Shown here: positions 26,546 to 35,089 of the stretch, one piece after another
Position numbering within the stretch: the stretch's first letter is position 1
Layout: every line of letters begins with the position of its first letter
Assembly (NCBI RefSeq): GCF_000236805.1
Contig: NZ_AGFX01000037.1
Location: 62,001-126,000 of the forward strand
From: Paenibacillus peoriae KCTC 3763
Lineage (GTDB): Bacteria > Bacillota > Bacilli > Paenibacillales > Paenibacillaceae
Reading direction: 5' to 3'
DNA: 64,000 nucleotides
Made by a program: the position numbers and the translations under genes
The notes under the pieces: model-generated
Told to the model about the DNA's origin: nothing
The model's input: the letters and a program-made list of their open reading frames with translations, nothing else
The model's database searches: none

Positions 26546-28240
26546 ATGTGGCGGGCAATCGTGACTCATATCCCCAAATGGAACGTGTGGATAGAAGCCC
26601 TATTTTTGTTCATTGTACCTTTGGTTATTTTTTTGGCGGTACGACAAATTAGAGCACTGGATGGCCGAGAGAGCAGACGTATGGAGCGTTTGGGACTTAT
26701 GAAAGAACAAGACCGCTCGAAGCATACAGATGATAATGCGTCTGCAAGTGGGAAGGAAGAGGAAACCCTGACCGAAGACTATCAAGCCAATGTGGAAAAA
26801 ACCAGACAAGCGACCGCAGATATGGCAGACGTGAACGAACGTTCCATTTTCCTGGAAAACCTGAATGCGGCAGGTACTCTTTTTTTTGTGGATGGATTAA
26901 CGGATAAGGTGGTTCTGGACCAGAACGTTTTAAAGCCGCTGATGGATTGGAGCAGATACGGACAAGAGGACGACGAGCCTCCGAGAGGAGAATCACTTCG
27001 GGATATGATTATTCGTCAGGTCATGCTTGTGTCGGAGATAGAATGTACGCTGGATGTGCAATATGCTTTGCGGAAGGTGTTGTTCGGTTCAGTGATCCTC
27101 ATGATTCAAGGTATACCGGGTGCTATTGTACTGGGCACACCCAAGGGGAATAAGCGAGCGGTAGAAGATCCAATATCAGAATCGGTACTGCGAGGACCGC
27201 GAGTCGGTTTTACGGAGACACTCAGCGACAATACGGCAATGCTGCGCAGACATGGGGAAAGTACGGAACTGGCTATGTCGTCTTTCAAAGTTGGCAAAAG
27301 AGTGGAGAAGCAGTTGATGGTGGTGTATTTCAGAGATATCGCTGATCCTGAGCTTGTAGATGAGGTAAAGCGCCGGATACAAACCATTGATATAGATGAG
27401 GTGATGGAGTCGGGCTATGTAGAGCAGCTGATAGAGGATAACTTTCTTAGCCCGTTTATGCAAATTCAAAATACGGAGAGACCGGATCGGGTCATGGCCG
27501 CACTGCTGGAGGGACGGGTGGCGATTCTCCTGGACGGTACCCCTTTTGCGCTCCTTGTGCCTGTATCGTACGGGATGATGCTTCAGTCTCCTGAAGATTA
27601 CTATGATCGATGGATAGCGGGGTCGCTTATTCGATTCCTTCGTTTTATAGCGGCCTGGATAGCCTTGTTCGCGCCGGCTCTTTATATTTCCTTTATCTCA
27701 TTTCATGCCGGATTAATACCGACCAAACTGGTCATTTCCATTATCAGTGCAAGACAGGGTGTCCCCTTTTCCACACTCATTGAAGCTCTGATTATGGAAG
27801 TTTCCATCGAAATTTTGCGTGAAGCAGGATTACGGCTGCCAAAACCGATTGGCCCGGCCATGGGCATTGTCGGTGGTCTTATTATTGGACAGGCGGCTGT
27901 CAATGCCGGAATCGTGAGCCCGGTTCTCGTCATTGTGGTGTCTGTTACAGCCATTTCCTCTTTTTCCTCGCCTGTATACAGCGCTGGCATTTCCATGCGT
28001 GCTCTTCGTTTTGCGGCTATGTTTACCGCTGCGATCTTCGGTTTGTATGGAGTGCTCATGTTTTTCCTGATGCTGACTATTCATATGGCCAAACTGAAAA
28101 GCTTTGGCGTTCCGTACCTTAGTTTGATGGCTCCCCGTTCGTTGAAGGACTGGAAGGATTCCTTTATCCGGGCACCGTTCCAGTTTATGAAAAACAGACC
28201 GATTGCATTGAAGCATAAAGACCCCAAGCGACAAGGATGA
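26546..28240 (+). CDS. GerA-family spore germination protein (A subunit), second operon
   Basis: A 564-residue A subunit: N-terminal TM (WIEALFLFIVPLVIFLAV), charged linker, cytoplasmic domain with GPRVGFTETLSDNTAMLRRHG and [18 protein letters not shown], then membrane helices ([20 protein letters not shown]) and a basic C-tail. Long stretches are identical to the A protein at 9840-11567, so they are paralogues. Start ATG 26546, GGAGG eight bases upstream; an ATG six bases earlier is too close to the site. First gene of an A-B-C operon. Expression is expected in the forespore under sigma-G, but I could not identify a convincing sigma-G promoter. Confidence 0.93.
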   Translation: MWRAIVTHIPKWNVWIEALFLFIVPLVIFLAVRQIRALDGRESRRMERLGLMKEQDRSKHTDDNASASGKEEETLTEDYQANVEKTRQATADMADVNERSIFLENLNAAGTLFFVDGLTDKVVLDQNVLKPLMDWSRYGQEDDEPPRGESLRDMIIRQVMLVSEIECTLDVQYALRKVLFGSVILMIQGIPGAIVLGTPKGNKRAVEDPISESVLRGPRVGFTETLSDNTAMLRRHGESTELAMSSFKVGKRVEKQLMVVYFRDIADPELVDEVKRRIQTIDIDEVMESGYVEQLIEDNFLSPFMQIQNTERPDRVMAALLEGRVAILLDGTPFALLVPVSYGMMLQSPEDYYDRWIAGSLIRFLRFIAAWIALFAPALYISFISFHAGLIPTKLVISIISARQGVPFSTLIEALIMEVSIEILREAGLRLPKPIGPAMGIVGGLIIGQAAVNAGIVSPVLVIVVSVTAISSFSSPVYSAGISMRALRFAAMFTAAIFGLYGVLMFFLMLTIHMAKLKSFGVPYLSLMAPRSLKDWKDSFIRAPFQFMKNRPIALKHKDPKRQG

Positions 28241-28269
28241 GTTCAACACAGGAGGGAGCAGAGTGACTC

Positions 28270-29361
28270 GTGGGAAAAGAAAAAGTAGATAAAATTACAA
28301 CGCTGCAAATGACGGGAATTGTGTTTTGCTTTATGCTGGCCGCCGGGTTGCTCACTCTTCCGAGAGTGGCGGCCGAGGCAGGGGGAGCACCGGATGTATG
28401 GATGTCTGTCATTCTGGCGGGTGGCATAACGTTCTTGTTCGGATGGATTATGGTGAAACTAAGTCAACGATTTCCGGATAGTACCTTTTATGAGTACGTC
28501 CAGCGCATAACGGGCAAAGCTGTCGGCAAAACGCTTGGTATGCTGTTAGTCATCTATTTTGTTGGCTTGGCCGGATTTGAAATCCGGTCTGTGGAGGAAA
28601 TAACATCGTTTTTCCTGCTTGAGGGAACACCAGCGTGGGCTATTTCAGCCGTTTTTATGTGGATATCTCTGTATCTATGCATGGGAGGAATCAACGTAAT
28701 AGGCAGGGTATGTCAAATCATTATCCCGATTACTACGTCTATTTTTGTATTGATCTGCTTGCTAGGATTGAATGTTTTTGAACCAAACTATTTACGTCCC
28801 GTCTTTTCGGAAGGCGTGATGCCTGTGTTTGCAGCCTTAAAATCTACAGCACTTACTTTTACGGGAAGTGAGTGTATGCTTATCATACTTTGTCGTATGG
28901 ATAAACCGGAGAAAGCAACGAGGGCACTCGGCATTGGCATTGGAATCGTGACTCTATTTTATACGGCTGCGGTCATCCTGTGTATTGGTGCTTTTTCTGT
29001 GGAAGGCGTTGTAACCAGAACCTGGCCTTTTATCGATTTGGCCCGCAGCTTTGAAGTAGACTATCTGGTGCTGGAACGGTTCGAATCCCTATTGCTGTCG
29101 ATCTGGATCATGCAAATTTTTGCCACATTCAGTATCGCTCTTTACTGTGCTTCGCTCGGAATGACTCAAATATTGAATGCCTCAAAATCCAAAATCCTGT
29201 TTATTTTGCTTCCTGCCGTTTACGTCCTGTCCCAAATTCCCAAAAACCTGAATGAGTTATTTTCCTTTGGAACGATGATCGGGAATGCAGCCTTAATTTT
29301 ATTCGCATTACTTCCGCTGCCTCTGTTGCTTATTTCTCGCTGGAGGAGGGTACGGTCATGA
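28270..29361 (+). CDS. GerAB-family germination permease (B subunit), second operon
   Basis: A 363-residue protein with about ten membrane segments, APC superfamily. It aligns with the protein at 8712-9815 from its N-terminus (KITTLQMTGIVFCFMLAAGLLTLPR). Start is GTG 28270; GGAGGGAG lies upstream but at long spacing (about 14 bases), which may mean weak translation or coupling. An in-frame stop lies just before it, so no earlier start is possible. It overlaps the C gene by four bases. Confidence 0.92.
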   Translation: MGKEKVDKITTLQMTGIVFCFMLAAGLLTLPRVAAEAGGAPDVWMSVILAGGITFLFGWIMVKLSQRFPDSTFYEYVQRITGKAVGKTLGMLLVIYFVGLAGFEIRSVEEITSFFLLEGTPAWAISAVFMWISLYLCMGGINVIGRVCQIIIPITTSIFVLICLLGLNVFEPNYLRPVFSEGVMPVFAALKSTALTFTGSECMLIILCRMDKPEKATRALGIGIGIVTLFYTAAVILCIGAFSVEGVVTRTWPFIDLARSFEVDYLVLERFESLLLSIWIMQIFATFSIALYCASLGMTQILNASKSKILFILLPAVYVLSQIPKNLNELFSFGTMIGNAALILFALLPLPLLLISRWRRVRS

Positions 29362-30560
29362 AGAGAGTCCGCTCAGGATTGCTCGGTATGACAGCTTTCT
29401 TGATATGTATTACACTTTCGGGTTGCTGGAGCAGCTCTCCGGTTGAGGATTTAAATCTGGAGGCGGGTATTGCTATGGATGTGGCGGAGGAATCTCCGCA
29501 AGAGGAGCAGATTAAGGAGAAAGGAGGGAATTATCCGAAGAAAGATTTAATTAAAGGAACCTTTCAATTCATCGTGCCAGAGGAAAGCAAAGGTTCGGGA
29601 GGCCCTCCTCCTTCGCAAGCAAAAAAATTTTACAACATTACGGAAACCGGTGATTCCGTCTTTGAGATTCTGAGGGAACTTTCATTGCGGACCAATCGTC
29701 CTCCTATCGGATTTCATTTGAAAACGGTCGTTATCAGCTCCAGTCTGCTTCGTAAGGTTCCGTTGTACGAGTTGCTGGACTTTTTTTTGGGGGATAATGA
29801 TATCCGGCCTAGCGTTCAATTGCTGATCAGTACAGGCAAGGCAGGTGATACACTTCAGGAGAAAATCCCTGGTCAGACCCCGGCCTTTATATTAAAGGAG
29901 GTGTTCGTAAACCGTAAACGGAATTCACGGCTGCTAAAGCCCGTGGCATTGGTTAACGCGATCGGACCCATGAAAGGAGACAGGAGCTTTTTATTGCCTA
30001 ATGTCATTGCCGCGGAGAGTGAGATCAAGCTGGCGGGTGCGGGAATCATCAATGGAAAGACGCAAACATACGCTGGTTTTCTGAATGAGTCTGAGGTGGA
30101 AGGGCTGATGTGGATCAAAGGCGAATTGAAAGGAGGTGTTGTGAAAAGCATCGATCCCAAAACCAAAAAAAATATTGTTTATGAGATCGAATCGGTAAAA
30201 AGCCACACCAAGGCCATCGTTCAGGGGGATGACATATCTTTCCGCGTGAGAATGACTTCAGAGGGGCGTATTTCGGAAAACTATAATCCGAATGAAGATT
30301 TGGGCAACAACCGACTGCTTGGGCAAGAAGAGAGTATTTTCCAGGAGAAAATCAACTCATTAGCAGAACAAACCTTAGCCAAAATGCATACGCTGCGGGC
30401 AGATGTCGGAGGTTTCGGAGACGCCCTGCGGATTCAGCATCCTAAAGTATGGAAAAGGGTCAAAGACGATTGGGATAAGACCTTTAGCACGATTCCGGTA
30501 CAATTCAGTACGGATATTCACATTGAGGATTACGGAGCTTCTAATACGACGGCAGATTGA
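29358..30560 (+). CDS. Ger(x)C-family germination lipoprotein (C subunit), second operon
   Basis: A 400-residue lipoprotein with lipobox ITLSGC (Cys 23) followed by WSSSPVEDL. Family stretches GAGIINGKTQTYAGFL and VRMTSEGRISENYNP match its paralogue at 7526-8719. ATGA overlap with the B gene indicates translational coupling. Last gene of the operon; a strong terminator follows 18 bases later. Confidence 0.93.
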   Translation: MKRVRSGLLGMTAFLICITLSGCWSSSPVEDLNLEAGIAMDVAEESPQEEQIKEKGGNYPKKDLIKGTFQFIVPEESKGSGGPPPSQAKKFYNITETGDSVFEILRELSLRTNRPPIGFHLKTVVISSSLLRKVPLYELLDFFLGDNDIRPSVQLLISTGKAGDTLQEKIPGQTPAFILKEVFVNRKRNSRLLKPVALVNAIGPMKGDRSFLLPNVIAAESEIKLAGAGIINGKTQTYAGFLNESEVEGLMWIKGELKGGVVKSIDPKTKKNIVYEIESVKSHTKAIVQGDDISFRVRMTSEGRISENYNPNEDLGNNRLLGQEESIFQEKINSLAEQTLAKMHTLRADVGGFGDALRIQHPKVWKRVKDDWDKTFSTIPVQFSTDIHIEDYGASNTTAD

Positions 30561-30578
30561 CATATATTGATTGAAAAC

Positions 30579-30629
30579 AGCCATTTCACAGACAGGATAC
30601 AAACCTGTTTTGCTGAAATGGCTTTTTTT
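30579..30629. terminator. Bidirectional terminator between the ger operon and padR
   Basis: AGCCATTTCA and TGAAATGGCT arms with an inner ACAGG/CCTGT stem, then seven T on the plus strand; the minus strand continues as GTTTTC. It serves both convergent genes. Confidence 0.85.
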
Positions 30630-30641
30630 GCGTTCCAAAGG

Positions 30642-31193
30642 CTATTTTTCAAACAGTGACAGCGTTTCTTCCAGCCATGCAATATAGCTTACTTCCCGAT
30701 TGATGGCACGGCTCAGCACCAGATAATGCCCGAACTGCTGAGAGCCAGGAGCTTGGAGGTTCTCGTCCAACAGTTGGAGGGATTTTTTGCTTTCATATAA
30801 ATGCTCCAGCTTGCCTTTACGTTTGGCGATCTGATCCTCGAACAGCCGCTTGTTCTCTTCCTTGGAGATGGCGGCTGAGAAATACAGCATGAGCATAAAC
30901 TCATCCTTTTCCGTTTCCGGCAGCTCTTTGGGACTTGCCAGCCACTCAATCAGCTCTCGGGTTCCCTTGGGTGTGATGCAATACAGTTTCTTTTCCAGCT
31001 TGGCTCCTGTAATGGAGGTGCGGTATTCAATTAACTCTTCTTCGGTCAGCCTTTTGAGCTCAGGATAAATCTGGCTGTGCTTGGCACTCCAAAATTGTCC
31101 GATTTCCTGCTTGAATTGGCTCGTAATATCATAGCCGCTCATTTCCTGTTTATAAACCAGGCCCAAAATGGCATATTTCAATATTCGTTTCAA
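30642..31193 (-). CDS. padR: PadR-family repressor of phenolic acid decarboxylase
   Basis: A 183-residue winged-helix regulator with C-terminal dimerisation coiled coil. The N-terminus (MKRILKYAILGLVYKQEMSG, then FWSAKHSQIYPELKRL) matches B. subtilis PadR closely. I place the start at TTG 31193, since GAGGAG lies seven bases upstream and the resulting protein begins like PadR; an ATG six codons earlier would put the ribosome site inside the gene. Divergent from padC. It binds ATGT-N8-ACAT dyads and is released when p-coumaric, ferulic or caffeic acid is present. Two such dyads lie in the shared intergenic region. Confidence 0.93.
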   Translation of the reverse strand: MKRILKYAILGLVYKQEMSGYDITSQFKQEIGQFWSAKHSQIYPELKRLTEEELIEYRTSITGAKLEKKLYCITPKGTRELIEWLASPKELPETEKDEFMLMLYFSAAISKEENKRLFEDQIAKRKGKLEHLYESKKSLQLLDENLQAPGSQQFGHYLVLSRAINREVSYIAWLEETLSLFEK

Positions 31194-31218
31194 CGTAGGT
31201 CTCCTCGTCATGGGGTAT

Positions 31219-31247
31219 TTGACACTAGTATATCACAGTGCTACAAT
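31219..31247 (+). promoter_or_regulatory. padC sigma-A promoter
   Basis: TTGACA (31219-31224) and TACAAT (31242-31247) with the ideal 17-base spacer. Start of transcription is expected near 31253, at the edge of the first PadR dyad. Confidence 0.8.
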
Positions 31248-31251
31248 TTAA

Positions 31252-31281
31252 ATGTAATTTAAAACATGTCTATATTTACAT
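31252..31281 (+). promoter_or_regulatory. Two overlapping PadR operators
   Basis: ATGT-N8-ACAT occurs at 31252-31267 and again at 31266-31281, sharing two bases. Both match the known PadR dyad exactly and cover the padC transcription start. Confidence 0.8.
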
Positions 31282-31350
31282 GTTTAAAGTTACTTTTTTC
31301 ATTGTCTCATTCAATTCATAAAAATCATAATAAGGAAAGAAGGATGTGCG

Positions 31351-31842
31351 ATGGACAAGTTTATCGGAAGCCACATGATCTACACGTATGAGAATGGTTG
31401 GGAATACGAAATTTACATTAAGAATGAAGATACGATTGATTACCGCATTCATAGTGGAATGGTAGGCGGGCGCTGGGTACGTGATCAGAAGGTAAATTTG
31501 GCGAAATTAGTGGAGAATGTGTATAAAGTATCGTGGACCGAACCGACCGGCACGGACGTTGCTCTAAACTTTATGCCTGAGGAGAAACGTATGCACGGTA
31601 TTATTTTCTTCCCTAAATGGGTGCATGAGCATCCAGAGATTACGGTCCGCTATCAAAACGATTTTATTCCGCTGATGGAAGAATCGCGTGAAAAATACGA
31701 AACCTATCCGAAGTATGTAGTCCCTGAATTTGCAGACATTACCTTCATTGAAAATGCGGGTGTGAACAACGAGCGAGTGATTTCCCAAGCACCTTACGCG
31801 GGTATGACGGATGATATCCGTGCGGGTAAGCTGCAAGCCTAA
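31351..31842 (+). CDS. padC: Phenolic acid decarboxylase
   Basis: A 163-residue lipocalin-like beta-barrel enzyme of standard length that converts p-coumaric, ferulic and caffeic acids to vinyl phenols without cofactor. The catalytic residues known from Bacillus and Lactobacillus enzymes are all at expected positions: Y11 and Y13 ([12 protein letters not shown]), R41 (GGRWVRD) and E64 (SWTEPTGTD). AAGGATG-type site before the ATG. Divergent from padR, with its own strong promoter and two PadR operators, and followed by a terminator. Cytoplasmic detoxification of plant phenolics. Confidence 0.96.
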   Translation: MDKFIGSHMIYTYENGWEYEIYIKNEDTIDYRIHSGMVGGRWVRDQKVNLAKLVENVYKVSWTEPTGTDVALNFMPEEKRMHGIIFFPKWVHEHPEITVRYQNDFIPLMEESREKYETYPKYVVPEFADITFIENAGVNNERVISQAPYAGMTDDIRAGKLQA

Positions 31843-31867
31843 TCAAGCCATGGACTGATTGAAGTGT

Positions 31868-31906
31868 AAAGCCTGGGCCTGTCATGAACAGTCTCAGGCT
31901 TTTTTG
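31868..31906 (+). terminator. padC terminator
   Basis: AAAGCCTG and CAGGCTTT arms around an inner CTGT/ACAG pairing, followed by TTTTTTG, 26 bases past the stop. Confidence 0.85.
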
Positions 31907-32052
31907 TGCAAACGGCTGAAGTTCATATGAATCGAGAAACATTAAGCCTTTTTCATTTTAAAAATTTCTCAGTATTCATTCCAAGCGCCGCATGTAAATA
32001 ACATTGAAAAGTCGGGTCTATAAGCCTGAATTAAAAAAAATGTACACAGGAA

Positions 32053-32222
32053 ACGAAGTAGGCGGAATGGTGCTGTACAAGCGGAGCGGTCGCTTTAAAA
32101 GCTTTCCTACGGAAAGCTCGCTTCGAAAGCATCACTTCCCCGGATTTCTCCCCTAATTATAGTTTTATTCAAGAAATCCGGGGGCGGTGGCGATGGGAAG
32201 CACCATCCGTCTGCGTAGTGGC
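32053..32222 (+). repeat. Structured repeat, long form, copy A
   Basis: A 170-base element in the 485-base gap between padC and the HxlR gene; the rest of the gap holds only terminators. It starts ACGAAGTAGGCGGAATGGTG and ends AAGCACCATCCGTCTGCGTA plus a few bases. The outer parts pair with each other (AATGGTGCT with AGCACCAT). An internal 71-base segment (TCACTTCCCCGGATTTCT ... AGAAATCCGGGG ... AAGCA) forms its own hairpin and is flanked by AAGCA on both sides. Homologous to 58399-58585 (same strand) and 57934-58041 (opposite strand, short form). Confidence 0.85.
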
Positions 32223-32259
32223 AACAGAAGTAACTTTAGGTGCAGCTTATAATGGATAC

Positions 32260-32306
32260 AAAAAGAGCCTCTGCACCACTTTATTAGTGGAAACGGAGGC
32301 TCTTTG
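32260..32306 (-). terminator. Terminator after the HxlR gene
   Basis: Minus-strand AAAGAGCCTC and GAGGCTCTTT arms with an inner CCACTAATAAAGTGG hairpin, followed by TTTTTG. Confidence 0.8.
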
Positions 32307-32327
32307 GCATGAAGAAGATAAGGCTGA

Positions 32328-32717
32328 TTACACGGGTGTAACGTCCTGAATAGCTCCTTCTTCTTTCCAAATCACGTTCTCGCGATAGTTCTGTCCCCAG
32401 TCGTACATGGCTTTCAGTACTGGAATCAGGCTCTCGCCATGCTCGGTCAGTGAATATTCCACATGCGGAGGGACAACAGGATAAACTTTGCGCAGAATAA
32501 GCTTATCTTCCTCCAGCTCGCGCAGCTGATTGGTCAGCATTTTTTGTGTAATATGAGGGATCAGCTTCTTCAATTCACCGAACCGCTTGGTGCCCTCCAT
32601 ACCGAGATGCCACAAAATAATCAGCTTCCATTTTCCGCCGATGACCGCGAGGGTCAATTCCTTATCACAATTAATCAGCTTCAAATCAATCCGGTCTTTT
32701 ACAGTAGTGATGTTCAT
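32328..32717 (-). CDS. HxlR-family transcriptional regulator
   Basis: A 129-residue winged-helix protein. It has the HxlR pattern: [17 protein letters not shown], then [25 protein letters not shown] and the wing [16 protein letters not shown]. Members often sense aldehydes, quinones or redox stress through a conserved Cys near residue 15; here Cys lies in [12 protein letters not shown], the usual place. ATG 32717 has GGAGG close upstream (about three bases). A promoter candidate lies upstream. No obvious target gene is adjacent; the divergent side is GH30's 3' end. Confidence 0.88.
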   Translation of the reverse strand: MNITTVKDRIDLKLINCDKELTLAVIGGKWKLIILWHLGMEGTKRFGELKKLIPHITQKMLTNQLRELEEDKLILRKVYPVVPPHVEYSLTEHGESLIPVLKAMYDWGQNYRENVIWKEEGAIQDVTPV

Positions 32718-32742
32718 CGCCCTCCTATCCGTAGTGATTCCA

Positions 32743-32771
32743 AGTATACTATTTATAACTACTCTACGCAA
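32743..32771 (-). promoter_or_regulatory. HxlR gene promoter
   Basis: Minus-strand TTGCGT and TATACT, 17 bases apart, about 26 bases before the start codon. Confidence 0.6.
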
Positions 32772-32858
32772 AAGGAGATACATCCATTTTGGAAACTAAG
32801 CATACGTTTGGATACGGATCGACCGGACGGTGAAGCGTGATGATGCACGCAGTGACGG

Positions 32859-34202
32859 TTAAGAAGGAATAACGATGGTGTTAAATGACTCCGGCTCCAG
32901 CTTCAAAAGGTGCGTCGTTTCTCCCACAGACAGATTCAGCGCGCGCGATTCGTGGAACGGGTTGGCGATGACCAGTACCCTTTGTCCGTCCGTATTTTGG
33001 AAGGCAACGGCATTTCCGGCCCATGATCCGCGAAGTCCAATGCGTCTGGCTCCCGGTAAAACAAAATGAGAAAAATGCTTCATGACGTAATATTCCGGGT
33101 TCAGGACAGGCTTTCGATCTGCTGGATCGACGGTAATCATCGAATTTTGCTCCCAGCCCCATGTGCTCTTGCCTCTTGGCTCCAAAACCATATTCCAGTA
33201 AATATAAGCATTCACGCCGTTCGTGAAGTAATGCTGGTACAAGTTGTATACATATTTAGCGTAATCCCATGAGTTTTCTCCGTTCCCGCATTCATTTTCG
33301 GTCTGCATGTAACGAAGCTCGGGATAACTGGCAACGGTGCGTTGAATGGCATTTTTGCCTGCCCACTGATAGCCCACGCCTTTAATATATTTGTAGGCTT
33401 CCGGGTCACTCAGCACGGTATGGGCATACTCGTCGAATCCGGTGGAAACCTTTTTCGTTAATTCCTCCCACGGATCGGGAGCATTAATGGTACCGAGCCA
33501 TATTTCCGTATCCAGTCCGTGTTCCTCAAAAGCAGGGCCCAAATAGTCGCGAATAAATTCACGCAGCTGTTCTCCCGTCCACACACAGGAAGGGAACTTT
33601 TGATCGGCGATGACTTCATTTTGGACATGAATCTGATGGATTGTAATTCCTTCTTCACGGTATGCCTGAACAAATTTGACAAAATATAATGCATACGCTT
33701 TCAAAATATCCTTTTCCCAGCGCAGAGTTCCGAAATTGTAGGCCTTGGGTGATTTCATCCATGTCGGCGGGCTCCAGGGGGAAGCGAACAGCTTCAAGTC
33801 CGGATTGAGTTTTAGTGCTTCCCTAATGAAAGGAATGAGATATTGCTGATCACGTTCAATGGAAAAGTGCTTCATCTCCACGTCGCCGTCTGTTTCATTG
33901 TGACTGTACCACTCCAGCGCGTAGTCACTGGCGCCAATGGGCAGCCTGCAAATCGTGAATTTGTGCTCGCCCTTCGGGTGAAAGAGGGAATGCAGCACCT
34001 GCTCCCGTTCGGCACTTTCCAGGTGGTTCAGGGCCACATATCCCAGTTCATTAAAACAGCCGCCAAATCCTTCGACAAGCTGATACATTTCTTCCGTTAT
34101 GGTCAGGTTTGCCTGCTCTTGCGTTTGGGTGAGGTTATGAGCTTGGGATTGCCAAGCCTGGGTCTTGGAAGTGGAAAACCACTGAATGGTTTGATTGCTC
34201 AT
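32859..34202 (-). CDS. Glycoside hydrolase family 30 (glucosylceramidase-like), cytoplasmic
   Basis: A 447-residue TIM barrel with the GH30 beta-sandwich C-terminus. Acid/base E196 in HVQNEV and nucleophile E302 in MQTENECG; LFASPWSPPTWMKSP is a family signature. No signal peptide, so it acts in the cytoplasm, unlike secreted xylanases of GH30. The likely role is release of glucose or another sugar from short beta-linked compounds taken up by the cell; the substrate is unresolved. GGAGG before ATG; a minus-strand TATAAT lies at 34246-34241 without a clear -35. Monocistronic. Confidence 0.9.
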   Translation of the reverse strand: MSNQTIQWFSTSKTQAWQSQAHNLTQTQEQANLTITEEMYQLVEGFGGCFNELGYVALNHLESAEREQVLHSLFHPKGEHKFTICRLPIGASDYALEWYSHNETDGDVEMKHFSIERDQQYLIPFIREALKLNPDLKLFASPWSPPTWMKSPKAYNFGTLRWEKDILKAYALYFVKFVQAYREEGITIHQIHVQNEVIADQKFPSCVWTGEQLREFIRDYLGPAFEEHGLDTEIWLGTINAPDPWEELTKKVSTGFDEYAHTVLSDPEAYKYIKGVGYQWAGKNAIQRTVASYPELRYMQTENECGNGENSWDYAKYVYNLYQHYFTNGVNAYIYWNMVLEPRGKSTWGWEQNSMITVDPADRKPVLNPEYYVMKHFSHFVLPGARRIGLRGSWAGNAVAFQNTDGQRVLVIANPFHESRALNLSVGETTHLLKLEPESFNTIVIPS

Positions 34203-34408
34203 GTATTGCCCTCCTGTTCAAGCTTTTTGTATCTCTTTTTATTATAGGGTAGGATCAAAGGAGATGAGATAGTCTGAGCCAAGACAAATTTGCCCTAATC
34301 CAAGGTGGAATCTGAGAAGATTTTTGTTGATAAGAAGTGCTAAGGACACATAAAGAACACATGTCTTTGGTATGTTTTTGTCTAGAATGACCGAAAGAGG
34401 GAAGTCGA

Positions 34409-35089
34409 TTGAATAAAAGAGTTCTTCTCGTCGAGGATGAAATACGTATTCGTGAAGTGATTGCGGATTATTTTAAACAGAATAAATGGGAAGTCTATGA
34501 AGCAGGCACTGGAAAGGATGCGCTAATCTGGTTTGATTCGGTGCAGCCGGACCTGATCGTACTCGATATTATGATGCCGGAAATGGATGGTTGGGAGGTG
34601 TGCCGTCAGGTACGCAGCCGTTCAGGAGTGCCGATTATTTTGCTGACAGCCAAATCCGGCGATGATGATAAAATATTAGGCTTTGATCTGGGGGCGGATG
34701 ACTATGTTACCAAGCCTTTCAGCCCTAAAGTACTAATCGCCCGCGCGAATGCGCTGATGAAGCGGGTGGAGGGACATGTGCAGCCAGAGTCGCATATATT
34801 GCGTTTCGGCAGTGCCATTCTTAACACGATGGCTCATCGGCTTGAGGTGGATCAGGCAGAAGTCGAGCTGACACCCAAGGAGTATGAGTTGCTGCGGCTG
34901 CTTATACATAATAAAGGCATGGTCATTTCACGGGATGCGATACTGAACCGGGTGTGGGGCATTGATTTTGAAGGAGACACACGGGTTGTCGATACACATA
35001 TCAAAAAGCTGAGAAGCAAGCTGGGCCGTGAATCACGCCATATCCGCACGGTTTTTGGTACAGGCTACAGGTTTGAGGAGGAAGAATGA
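34409..35089 (+). CDS. OmpR-family response regulator
   Basis: A 226-residue regulator: receiver domain 1-118 with phospho-acceptor D53 (VLDIMMPEMDG) and K at LLTAKSGD, then winged-helix DNA-binding domain 130-226 (LTPKEYELLRLL, VDTHIKKLRSKLG). Start is TTG 34409 with GAGGGA upstream. It overlaps the kinase gene by four bases. The signal and targets are unknown; membrane-lipid and envelope genes follow on the same strand. Confidence 0.93.
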   Translation: MNKRVLLVEDEIRIREVIADYFKQNKWEVYEAGTGKDALIWFDSVQPDLIVLDIMMPEMDGWEVCRQVRSRSGVPIILLTAKSGDDDKILGFDLGADDYVTKPFSPKVLIARANALMKRVEGHVQPESHILRFGSAILNTMAHRLEVDQAEVELTPKEYELLRLLIHNKGMVISRDAILNRVWGIDFEGDTRVVDTHIKKLRSKLGRESRHIRTVFGTGYRFEEEE

